From: Deltaproteobacteria bacterium RIFOXYA12_FULL_61_11
GTDB taxonomy: Bacteria; Bdellovibrionota_F; JAHFAK01; YA12-FULL-61-11
Direction of reading: 5' to 3'
Assembly (NCBI GenBank): GCA_001799195.1
Contig: MGSU01000002.1
Span: 1-19,632, forward strand
Length of the DNA stretch: 19,632 nt
Below the pieces are notes generated by a model that was not told where the DNA came from, searched no databases, and saw only the letters and a list, made by a program, of their open reading frames with translations. Below are positions 7,630 through 14,202 of the stretch, piece after piece. Each line of letters begins with the position of its first letter. The stretch's first letter is position 1. A program made the translations under genes and the position numbers.

Positions 7630-9536
7630 CAGGCCCCCCCTTCGAGAAAACAGCGGACATTGGCAAGGTGACGGCTCTTGAGGATCGGAGGAAGACTTGC
7701 GGTGAACACTCGGCCATAAGGTTTGCTGATCAGTCGGCGATCCAGAACTACCACCACGCCATGATCGGCGGTGCTGCGAATCAGCCGGCCAAAGCCCTGT
7801 TTGAAGGCGAGTACCGCCCGAGGGAGGCTGTAGTGTGTGAACCACTGACGATCCCGTTCGCTGATCGCATCGAGCACAGGATCCTCGGGGGAGGGAAAGG
7901 GTAATCGATCGATGACAACACAGGAGAGGGTTTGACCCGGAACATCAATTCCGGTCCAGAAGGACTCGGTGCCCAGTAATACCGAACTCACATCCTTGCG
8001 GAATTCCTCAACCAGTGCGGTTCGCGGCAAATCCCCCTGCCGTAGTACCCGATATCCGCACGATCGAATTCGTTCGTACACTGCATTGAGATTACGATAG
8101 GAAGTAAAAAGACCCAGGGTGCGACCCTCGGCCAATTCGAGAATGTCGGCAAAGATATGTGCGACGGTTGCCGGAAAGGCGGGATCATTCGGTTCCGGCA
8201 GATCTTCGGGAACTACGAGCAAGGCCTGTTGCAGAAAATCGAAGGGGCTGTCCACCACAAGTTCGCGGCAGGCAGGTATTCCAAGTTCTTCGCGTAGGTG
8301 CTCGAACGAACCCCCGGTGCTGAGGGTGGCCGAAGTGGCGATGACGGTGTCGGTTGCGTCAAATAGGTTCTGCCGGAGCCGCTCGGCGACGGAGATCGGT
8401 TTTGCACACAGGACAAGATTTTTCCGGGTATCTTCCTCGAGGAAAGTGACCATTGCTGGGTCTGCCAGGGTGAGCGCTGCTTGGAGTTGGGTGGCCAAGC
8501 GGTAACAGCGAACCGCAGCATGTTTCAACTCGGCTCGCAGGTCAGTTTCAGAAGTGGTGGTGGCGGCTTCGTTGTAAACGGTACGCACCTCGCCGAGGAG
8601 ACAAACAAGATCCTCCCAGGGCACGATGTCGGGGGTTCGCAAACGGATCCGATAGGCCGGCGATTTGCGGTGTTTGGCCAGCAAGGTGAAAAGCTGTTCG
8701 GCTTCGCGCATCACCTGCTCATGAAAGGTTTTTTCACCGAGGTGGAGGAGAAGGCGGAGAACCGAGCGATAGGAACCCTGGGTGAGGCGAAAACCGAAAA
8801 AATCTCGGGCGATATCGGCAGCCTTGTGGGCTTCGTCGAGAATGGCTACCTCGAAGGGGGGAAGGATGAGATCCTGTTCCGTATTTTCTCGAACCTGGAG
8901 GTGAGCGAAGAGTAGGTGATAATTACAGACGACGAGATCGGCCTCCTTGGCTGCAGCTCTGGCTTTGTAACCACAACAGTCCTCGCGAAAGCTGCAGTCG
9001 TTTTTCTTGCATTCCTCCGAGGTTGTCGAAAAACGGCGCCACAGTCGATACGGTGGTTCAAAGGGCAGTTCACTGACATCTCCCAACTTCGTACGGCGCG
9101 CCCAGGAAATGATTGTTTGGAGCTTGGTAACATCTTCAGGTTCCTCGAGATAGTCGAGGGTGCCCTGGGCTTCTTCCTGATAAAATTTGTTGTAACAGAG
9201 ATAATTATTTCTGCCTTTGAGAAGTGCGGAGGTGAAATCCCAGGGGAGAAGGTCAGCGAGCAGCGGTAGGTCTTTTTCCACGAGCTGTTCTTGGAGTGCG
9301 ATGCTCGAGGTCACGAGGAGGATTCGTTTTCCTCTTTGTGCTGCGTGGTAGATCGCCGGTACCGAGTAGCCGATACTTTTGCCCGTACCGGTTGGAGCCT
9401 CGACCAAGAGGTGCTCTTTGTTACCAATAGCTTCGTCCACTGCTTGGGCCAGTTCGAGCTGACCGGGGCGTGGAACGTAGTCTTCGAAGTATCTGGAGAG
9501 GAGGCCTCCTTGCCCGAACACCTGATTGATATCCAT
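7629..9536 (-). CDS. DinG/XPD-family Fe-S DNA helicase
   Basis: 635 aa from the ATG at 9536, which has GAGAGG five bases upstream; a TTG start ten codons earlier lacks such a site. Walker A is EAPTGTGKS (46-54). Four cysteines at 114, 176, 181 and 187 fit the Fe-S cluster domain of the XPD/DinG family. The DEAH box is at 234-237, followed by SATLS, a TESFWTGIDVPG segment and GFGRLIRS near the C-terminus. There is no N-terminal exonuclease domain, so it resembles E. coli DinG/YoaA rather than the Gram-positive exonuclease fusion. These enzymes unwind 5'-3', including R-loops and forked DNA. Its stop overlaps the SF2 helicase start, while 138 bp separate its start from the SSB gene. Confidence 0.9.
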   Translation of the reverse strand: MDINQVFGQGGLLSRYFEDYVPRPGQLELAQAVDEAIGNKEHLLVEAPTGTGKSIGYSVPAIYHAAQRGKRILLVTSSIALQEQLVEKDLPLLADLLPWDFTSALLKGRNNYLCYNKFYQEEAQGTLDYLEEPEDVTKLQTIISWARRTKLGDVSELPFEPPYRLWRRFSTTSEECKKNDCSFREDCCGYKARAAAKEADLVVCNYHLLFAHLQVRENTEQDLILPPFEVAILDEAHKAADIARDFFGFRLTQGSYRSVLRLLLHLGEKTFHEQVMREAEQLFTLLAKHRKSPAYRIRLRTPDIVPWEDLVCLLGEVRTVYNEAATTTSETDLRAELKHAAVRCYRLATQLQAALTLADPAMVTFLEEDTRKNLVLCAKPISVAERLRQNLFDATDTVIATSATLSTGGSFEHLREELGIPACRELVVDSPFDFLQQALLVVPEDLPEPNDPAFPATVAHIFADILELAEGRTLGLFTSYRNLNAVYERIRSCGYRVLRQGDLPRTALVEEFRKDVSSVLLGTESFWTGIDVPGQTLSCVVIDRLPFPSPEDPVLDAISERDRQWFTHYSLPRAVLAFKQGFGRLIRSTADHGVVVVLDRRLISKPYGRVFTASLPPILKSRHLANVRCFLEGGA

Positions 9537-9566
9537 AGTCCTCTCGCCTTGACCGGTAAAAGACAA

Positions 9567-9669
9567 CTCGAGCGCTCAGCACCGAGTCCGACCACCGGTG
9601 ACTCCGCTTCGCGGCCATCATGGGGCTCAAGGCCTCCCGGTCTGTCGAACCCGGCACTGAACGCTCGAG
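9567..9669. repeat. Long-range imperfect inverted repeat upstream of the DinG-like gene
   Basis: CTCGAGCGCTCAG (9567-9579) pairs with CTGAACGCTCGAG (9657-9669), 12 of 13 positions, across a 77-bp loop. It fills most of the gap between the SSB-like stop (9675) and the DinG-like start (9536). It may be an operator, a processing hairpin or an attenuator that lets SSB be made in excess over the helicases. No T-run follows, so it is not a clear terminator. Confidence 0.4.
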
Positions 9670-9674
9670 AGGTT

Positions 9675-10391
9675 TTAGGCGAAGGGATCCACTTCGCCCT
9701 TGGATTCGGCCTGAGTATGGCAATACTTTGCTTCAAGTCTCTCGATGAAAGTGTTTGCCACTTGCTCTTGGGATGCTTTCACCTCACGGACCCGAGAAAT
9801 GCCGAATTTCTCGAGAAATACATCAACGGCTTCTCTTGGCAGAGCCTTGAGCCGGCTGACGAACTGGCTCGCAGTGCGAGCCTCGATGGTCTCACCTTTG
9901 TCATACGTGTTGAAATCACTCCCTCCAGAAACGCTTTTGGCCAGATCGTGCAGTTTCAGAGCACCGATTTCTTTGATTTGTTCCGCAGAGAGTTTTTCCT
10001 CAGGAAGAAGAGAATATGTTGTTTTCGCATTGCCAGAGTCACCATGTCTCTCGACCTCAAACATCCAGGTTGTGAGACCATATTTGTCTCGAGCTTTGAG
10101 CAAGTCTTTGAACCAAATGGTGCCGCCTTCGATGATCTTTAATTCCTTCTCGACCGGGAGGTAGAAGTTCATCAACACGCGCAAGTTCGGGCGTTTGCCC
10201 TCTTTGCAATAACTGCAGCCAGTTCCGATACACTCTTCGTAACGCTCGCCGGTCCAGTGTGTTTCGCGGGCGAACGGCTCGCCGACAAAAACACCGACGA
10301 CCTTGTCGCGATCATTGGCCAGGCGCACGAACAGGCCATTATTGCTGTTGGAGTGCTTGTCGGCTAATCCTTGTGCATGATCCCAACTCAT
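9675..10391 (-). CDS. gp32-like single-stranded DNA-binding protein
   Basis: 238 aa, ATG at 10391 with GGAGG seven bases upstream. The N-terminal two thirds look like the phage gp32-type OB-fold family: FVRLANDRDKVVGVFVGEP, a probable zinc site from His45 and Cys54, Cys59 and Cys62 (ECIGTGCSYC), RPNLRVLMNFYLP, IWFKDLLKARDKYGLTTWMFEVERHGD, then SLLPEEKLS. The protein ends GEVDPFA, an acidic tip ending in Asp-Pro-Phe like the tails by which SSB proteins recruit partners. It would coat single strands during element replication and recombination. It lies second in the operon, upstream of both helicases and the primase, and ends 138 bp before the DinG-like gene. I do not use a gene symbol because the family has several names. 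Confidence 0.78.
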   Translation of the reverse strand: MSWDHAQGLADKHSNSNNGLFVRLANDRDKVVGVFVGEPFARETHWTGERYEECIGTGCSYCKEGKRPNLRVLMNFYLPVEKELKIIEGGTIWFKDLLKARDKYGLTTWMFEVERHGDSGNAKTTYSLLPEEKLSAEQIKEIGALKLHDLAKSVSGGSDFNTYDKGETIEARTASQFVSRLKALPREAVDVFLEKFGISRVREVKASQEQVANTFIERLEAKYCHTQAESKGEVDPFA

Positions 10392-10410
10392 TGTATACCT
10401 CCAGAAAGTA

Positions 10411-10698
10411 TCAGTTCACTACTGTGGAGAGCGAGGTGGTATCCTCGCGGTTACCTTTGTAAATGGTGGTTGTTTCCGTCTTCATAAACGGTTGGACCAG
10501 GAACGAGATTGCTTGGGCAGTTTCTCGAGCGTGTTCTCGGTCGAGGTTGTCTTCCTTCACTTGCCGTTCCTGGGCCACTTCTCTGCGGGCACGGGCAATC
10601 AATAGATCTGCAAGGCTTTCGGCGAGTGCCTCGAGAACTTGGTGATCTGCTTCAAGTTCCGGCTCACGAAGAATTTCAAAGAAAAGGTCCTGCCTCAC
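10411..10698 (-). CDS. Small unknown helical protein, first gene of the minus-strand operon
   Basis: 95 aa from a GTG at 10698, preceded by AAAGG eight bases upstream. The frame extends further 5' to an ATG at 10908, but the added residues (LLLLCNIQFCLCLFHHF, SRRRR) look non-coding and cover the repeat region, so I prefer the GTG. The product is strongly helical and charged (VLEALAESLADLLIARARREVAQERQ, split here only to show its character) and ends in a Thr-rich tail (MKTETTTIYKG). No family recognised. It sits 19 bp upstream of the SSB-like gene and directly next to the 21-bp repeats, which would suit a small DNA-binding or adaptor protein, but nothing in the sequence proves this. Confidence 0.55.
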   Translation of the reverse strand: MRQDLFFEILREPELEADHQVLEALAESLADLLIARARREVAQERQVKEDNLDREHARETAQAISFLVQPFMKTETTTIYKGNREDTTSLSTVVN

Positions 10699-10881
10699 GT
10701 TTTGACCTTTGAAGTTCCTGCTGCCTGCCCTACGTCGGCGGCTCGGTGCGGCCCACGAGCACAAGAGATGCCAAATACGAAAGTGGTGAAATAAACACAG
10801 ACAAAACTGTATGTTGCACAGCAATAGAAGGTGGTTCTTTACTGGTCCCATCATTTCTGAGCCGTTCAAATCGAGCGAAGC

Positions 10882-10986
10882 GGTCAGCCGGAGCGGTTGT
10901 ACGGTCAATCGGAGCGATCATCTGGTCAATGGGATCGGTGCCTTGGTCAATGGGATCGGATACATGGTCAGTTGGATCGATAATGG
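10882..10986. repeat. Five 21-bp tandem repeats (iterons)
   Basis: Units start at 10882, 10903, 10924, 10945 and 10966, each 21 bp and each beginning GGTCA. The shared core is close to GGTCAATnGGATCG, with the last seven bases variable. A diverged partial copy precedes them (GTTCAAATCGAGCGA, 10864-10878) and another (GAACGGAGCGGTTCT) follows at about 10993-11007. The 21-bp period equals two helical turns, placing all sites on one face of the DNA, as in plasmid origin iterons that bind a Rep initiator. They could also be operator sites for the divergent promoters or accessory sites for the integrase. Confidence 0.75.
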
Positions 10987-11158
10987 CACGCAGAACGGAG
11001 CGGTTCTTATGGTTCTTTCTTTGGGTTTGACACTACATCCATGGTTCTTGAAAAGATGCTCAGGACCAAGCCCCATAAAGCTTTTCAACGGAGCAGAAGC
11101 GACTTGATCTCAACGCGCCAATGAAGGTACAGGTAATGCAGTATGGACCAGCATAGGG

Positions 11159-11189
11159 CCTTGTTGGCCAGCGATAAAAAGCAACAAGG
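11159..11189 (+). promoter_or_regulatory. Hairpin overlapping the integrase ribosome binding site
   Basis: CCTTGTTG (11159-11166) and CAACAAGG (11182-11189) form a perfect 8-bp stem with a 15-base loop. The right arm runs into AAGGGGGT, the ribosome binding site just before the integrase ATG at 11198. Folding of the mRNA would partly hide this site, so translation could be kept low until the stem is opened. Structure is read from sequence; the regulatory role is inference. Confidence 0.4.
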
Positions 11190-11197
11190 GGGTAAGT

Positions 11198-13315
11198 ATG
11201 CCATCGGTTGTCAGTTATTGCCGTGTATCGTCTGATGAGCAGGCGCACAAGGATCTCTCGATCCCTGCTCAACGTAAGGCGCTCCTGCGTTGGATCGAAG
11301 AACGAGAAGACTATGAACTCGCAGAAGAGTTCGTCGACGAGGGAGAATCCGCCTATGCTCCTGCCAACAAACGGCCAGGCTTTTGCCGGATGATCTCTTT
11401 CTGCCGCAAGCAACCAGTGAACTTCATCTTGGTACACAAGCTCGATCGTTTCTCACGCAATCGCGAGGAGTCGATCCTCTTCAAGTCACTCTTGCGGAAA
11501 CATGGGGTTATTGTAAAATCCATCACTGAAAACTTCGACCCCGAGACCCCTCAAGGCTTTTTGTATGAAGGGATGATCGAGGTTATCAATCAATTTTACT
11601 CGATGAACCTGGCTACTGAAACCTTGAAGGGTATGCGGGAAAATGCCGAACGTGGTTACCTCAACGGAGGTAGCGTACCGTATGGCTATCGTCGTGAGCG
11701 CATACCCGATGCATCGGGCCGCGAACACAGCAAATATGTTCTGGGACCGGAAGCGGAAGTGGCCACGGTGCGGGAGATCTTCCGGCTCGCAGTCGAGGAA
11801 AACCACGGTGCAAATGCCATCAGCAAGATCCTGAACCGGCAAGGCATTCCTGCTCCTCGCACGCAGCACTGGAATCACTCGAGTGTCGGTGTCATTCTCA
11901 ACAACACCGTTTACATCGGTGATAGTGTTTGGAACAAACGTTCTGCAAAGAAGAACAATACCAGCAACCTGGTCATCATCAATGCAACTCACGAACCAAT
12001 CATTGATCGTGCTCTCTTTCTGAAAAGGAAAGAACTGGCAAGCCAGCGGCCCTTCAATCAGCGCAGTAGCCCTCGGCGCGCTGTGAGGTACCTCCTGTCC
12101 CGATTGATCCGCTGTGATCATTGCGGAGGGCTTTTCATCGGGAGGCGTTATAAGTATTTCAGTAAAAAGAAGAAAGAATCGTACGATCGGTTTCGATACT
12201 ACTGTGACACTCGCATCACGAAGGGCAAATCAATCTGCCCCGCTCCCGGGCTCAATAGCGATTGGATCGAAGGCAAGATCCTAGAACTCATCTACAACGA
12301 GATCTGCTCCCCTCAACGTATTGCCGTTCTGAAAGAATTGGTAAGCAAGAAGATCGAAGCCCGTCGAAGTCGCTATGGTAAAAACCCTCGCGAGCTCGAT
12401 CGAAAACTGTCCGACTTGAACCGACGTATCCAAAACTACTACCAAGCCATCGGTGACGGGGTTGATCCGAAGACGTGCAAAGAGCATATCGCCCGCCTCG
12501 AAGTCGAGAAGAACGAGGTCGAATTAGAAGCCAAGATCCTCCAGCAGGATGACTACTACCGCCGCGCCCTGGAGTTGAACCTTGTGGAACTCGAACGCTT
12601 TGCCATCGCCTTCAAAGAGGATTTTTACCGGTTGCCTCTCACCGCCCAACGCAATGTGCTCCTACACTTCGTCAAAGAGATAAGAGTGTTCAAGAACAAG
12701 ATCGTACGGGTCACCTTGAGAGTTCCCTTCAATGGCAACGGGGTTCGCCATCTCACCGATGAACTGCGGGCGCCTTCGGACGAAGAACAAACCGCTCAGA
12801 GCACAATGGAGGTTTTACTTCCAGGACCAACACGGGCTAACATGGTCCATAAGGAGGAGGTCCCAAATGATCTTCCAGAACCAGCACGGGGAGCCAAGCA
12901 TACCCTGGGCACTTCGCCGCCCAGTTTGGTTTACAGGAAGCCCGTCCGCGCCAAGCGGGTGGGTTTTCTCGTTTCTGGGCAAGGAGTTGCAGACCTGCGC
13001 GAATTCCGCCCGGCCGCAACCTCGCCCGTGGGACTCTCGGTTCAGAAGCTGGTGCAGGGCCTGGAGGCTACTTCAGACGGGCGGCTCGCTTGGCGATCGC
13101 CTTGCGGATCTTTTCGTAGCTTGGCGGCGGACCCTTCTGGAGGTCCTTGCCGTCCACGAGAATCGCATCGGCGATGCCCCACTCAACCACAGCGTCTCGC
13201 GTCGAGGTGTCGATTTCGCGGAAGGCGACCTTGTCACCGAACTCGGCCGCCGCGCGCTTGGCTCGCTCGTAGACCAGGTTCTGTGCCAGGCACCATCCGC
13301 TCGAAAAGGCCGTGA
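11198..13315 (+). CDS. Large serine recombinase (integrase) with read-through or rearranged C-terminus
   Basis: 705 aa; ATG at 11198 after AAGGGGG. The catalytic domain has Arg9 and nucleophile Ser11 (YCRVSSDEQ), SIPAQRKAL, and KLDRFSRN (81-88). The recombinase domain begins near 160 (PYGYRRERIP), then a zinc ribbon with Cys306, Cys309, Cys336 and Cys347, and a probable coiled coil (~370-480). Such enzymes cut and exchange attP and attB in a directional reaction. Up to about residue 565 the composition is protein-like; after LPEPARGAKH the frame becomes Pro/Arg-rich, and from 13,068 it lies antisense to the acetyltransferase gene. The native C-terminus therefore seems lost or fused at a junction near 12,900. 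Members of this family commonly end at 450-600 aa. It is transcribed away from the replication operon. Confidence 0.85.
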   Translation: MPSVVSYCRVSSDEQAHKDLSIPAQRKALLRWIEEREDYELAEEFVDEGESAYAPANKRPGFCRMISFCRKQPVNFILVHKLDRFSRNREESILFKSLLRKHGVIVKSITENFDPETPQGFLYEGMIEVINQFYSMNLATETLKGMRENAERGYLNGGSVPYGYRRERIPDASGREHSKYVLGPEAEVATVREIFRLAVEENHGANAISKILNRQGIPAPRTQHWNHSSVGVILNNTVYIGDSVWNKRSAKKNNTSNLVIINATHEPIIDRALFLKRKELASQRPFNQRSSPRRAVRYLLSRLIRCDHCGGLFIGRRYKYFSKKKKESYDRFRYYCDTRITKGKSICPAPGLNSDWIEGKILELIYNEICSPQRIAVLKELVSKKIEARRSRYGKNPRELDRKLSDLNRRIQNYYQAIGDGVDPKTCKEHIARLEVEKNEVELEAKILQQDDYYRRALELNLVELERFAIAFKEDFYRLPLTAQRNVLLHFVKEIRVFKNKIVRVTLRVPFNGNGVRHLTDELRAPSDEEQTAQSTMEVLLPGPTRANMVHKEEVPNDLPEPARGAKHTLGTSPPSLVYRKPVRAKRVGFLVSGQGVADLREFRPAATSPVGLSVQKLVQGLEATSDGRLAWRSPCGSFRSLAADPSGGPCRPRESHRRCPTQPQRLASRCRFRGRRPCHRTRPPRAWLARRPGSVPGTIRSKRP
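12819..12890. repeat. 18-bp direct repeat pair near the integrase 3' end
   Basis: TTCCAGGACCAACACGGG (12819-12836) recurs as TTCCAGAACCAGCACGGG (12873-12890), 16 of 18 identical, offset 54 bp. The first copy overlaps a short dyad, GGACCA (12824-12829) with TGGTCC (12843-12848). The pair lies where the integrase frame stops looking like protein, so it could be part of an attachment site or binding sites for the integrase. Coding-level duplication is an alternative. Confidence 0.45.
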
Positions 13316-13859
13316 GGTTCACCTTACCGGGGATCGGCTCCAACCGCTTGCCGGTCTTTGGGAGCCAGCGAGGCGGCTTCGCGTCGTCGGTGAAGGGCTT
13401 CCAGAGCAGCACCGCGATGCCCTGGCGATCTGCCTTGTGATAGCCGTGCTTCTTGAACCAGGAGGCCTTCATCCAGAAGGGGAGCCAGACGCCCCAGGCG
13501 ACCATGCCCTTAGCTCCGCGCCGCCGCGCATCATCCTCGGCTGCAGCGAGCAGCGCCGTGCCCATCCCATGCCCCTGGAAGTTGCCGCGGCCTCGCTTGT
13601 AGCCATGAACGTGGATGCAGTAGACGAAGTAGAGCCCCTCGCCGCCCACGTTCGAGTGCTCGATCGGCCCGTACTGGATCATCCCGCCCTCGACCCCTGT
13701 GTCATCGAGGGCCAGTTTTGCCTGCAGCCCGTGGCACGTCTGAGCGCGGTCCAACCACTCGCGGCGCTTGGGCCCCGCCTCCTTGGCGTCGTCTGACCAG
13801 TCCTCGAGGCATAGGCAGAACAGATCCTTTTTGTCATCCGGCAGGTCGATGACCTTCAT
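13068..13859 (-). CDS. GNAT N-acetyltransferase with C-terminal thioredoxin/YoaP-like domain
   Basis: 263 aa from the ATG at 13859; AAAGGAG lies about ten bases upstream, and a GTG seven codons earlier overlaps that site and is rejected. The GNAT fold covers ~1-155, with the acetyl-CoA loop QGHGMGTALL at 95-104, a following helix (AAAEDDARRRGAKG) and WFKKHGYHK near 134-142. From ~170 a second domain (LTAFSSGWCLAQNLVYERAK) has Cys190 and a thioredoxin-like βαβ pattern ending in ILVDGKDLQKGP, as in YoaP-type fusions. Substrate cannot be read from sequence. It appears to be host DNA; its 3' end overlaps the integrase read-through by 248 bp on the opposite strand. Confidence 0.82.
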   Translation of the reverse strand: MKVIDLPDDKKDLFCLCLEDWSDDAKEAGPKRREWLDRAQTCHGLQAKLALDDTGVEGGMIQYGPIEHSNVGGEGLYFVYCIHVHGYKRGRGNFQGHGMGTALLAAAEDDARRRGAKGMVAWGVWLPFWMKASWFKKHGYHKADRQGIAVLLWKPFTDDAKPPRWLPKTGKRLEPIPGKVNLTAFSSGWCLAQNLVYERAKRAAAEFGDKVAFREIDTSTRDAVVEWGIADAILVDGKDLQKGPPPSYEKIRKAIAKRAARLK

Positions 13860-13939
13860 GATTCTTGTGCTCCTTTCCACTGCTCATCCATCAGCTTCGC
13901 GATGAACTCGGCCATCACCACTTCCGCTGCCTTCGACAC
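13856..13939 (-). CDS. Possible 3' remnant or micro-ORF upstream of the acetyltransferase
   Basis: A 27-codon frame from GTG at 13939 (VSKAAEVVMAEFIAKLMDEQ...) ends with TGA overlapping the acetyltransferase start as ATGA. The reading is amphipathic and protein-like. In frame upstream it soon meets a stop, so this is either a leader peptide that couples translation or the end of a decayed gene. Support is thin: there is no clear ribosome binding site. Confidence 0.22.
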   Translation of the reverse strand: MSKAAEVVMAEFIAKLMDEQWKGAQES

Positions 13940-14202
13940 GATGCACCATTGTGGAGGTCGCTGACCTGCTCAGTTCCTACACGGTGCATTTGTGCGCCAT
14001 GGTCCCAATTACTAGCGTAAAAAGCGACCATTTGCTAGTAATACTGTCGGAGCGTGACGAAGAGAGGAAGATCCTTAAAAGATCCTCAGCTGTATGGATC
14101 GAAGTCCGTCTTTGGATACTGTTGGTGACTGCAGCGGCCTCGTTGCTCGAGCGATACGAATGCGCTAGGCTTGCACAACCCCTTGGGGTAGAGGAGAGAA
14201 AC
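13940..14202. promoter_or_regulatory. Divergent intergenic region with 9-bp inverted repeat
   Basis: Between the acetyltransferase side and the secreted β-barrel gene. ATTACTAGC (14008-14016) and GCTAGTAAT (14034-14042) are exact inverted repeats, 17 bases apart, an operator-like arrangement. TAATAC at 14038-14043 could serve as a -10 box but no good -35 is seen. A plus-strand frame from 13951 reads in frame into the downstream gene but has no ribosome binding site and is taken as non-coding. Confidence 0.35.

Larger units (their letters stand above)
10699..11197. other. Divergent control region between replication operon and integrase
   Basis: 499 bp without a credible gene. It holds the start region of the minus-strand operon, the 21-bp tandem repeats (10882-10986), a TTGACA at 11027-11032 on the plus strand without a convincing -10, and a hairpin at the integrase ribosome binding site. 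A GTG-initiated plus-strand frame from 10746 reads through the repeats only because 21 is a multiple of three; it lacks a ribosome binding site and has a repeat-driven WSMGS pattern, so I treat it as non-coding. Confidence 0.5.

Noticed and set aside
10699-10908. 70-residue N-terminal extension of the 95-aa protein
   Set aside because: The added residues are Cys/Phe/Arg-rich and cover the region next to the iterons; the GTG at 10698 has a ribosome binding site.
10882-10986. CRISPR-like array
   Set aside because: Repeats are contiguous 21-bp units without unique spacers and no cas genes; the Cas4-like nuclease is better explained as a RecB-family replication protein.
10746-11030. 94-codon plus-strand frame with WSMGS-type repeats
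   Set aside because: The repeat pattern is explained by 21-bp DNA repeats being divisible by three; GTG start without a ribosome binding site.
12732-13796. 354-codon plus-strand open frame overlapping the integrase 3' end
   Set aside because: It starts inside the recombinase coding sequence in another frame and then runs antisense to the acetyltransferase; no domain or ribosome binding site supports it.
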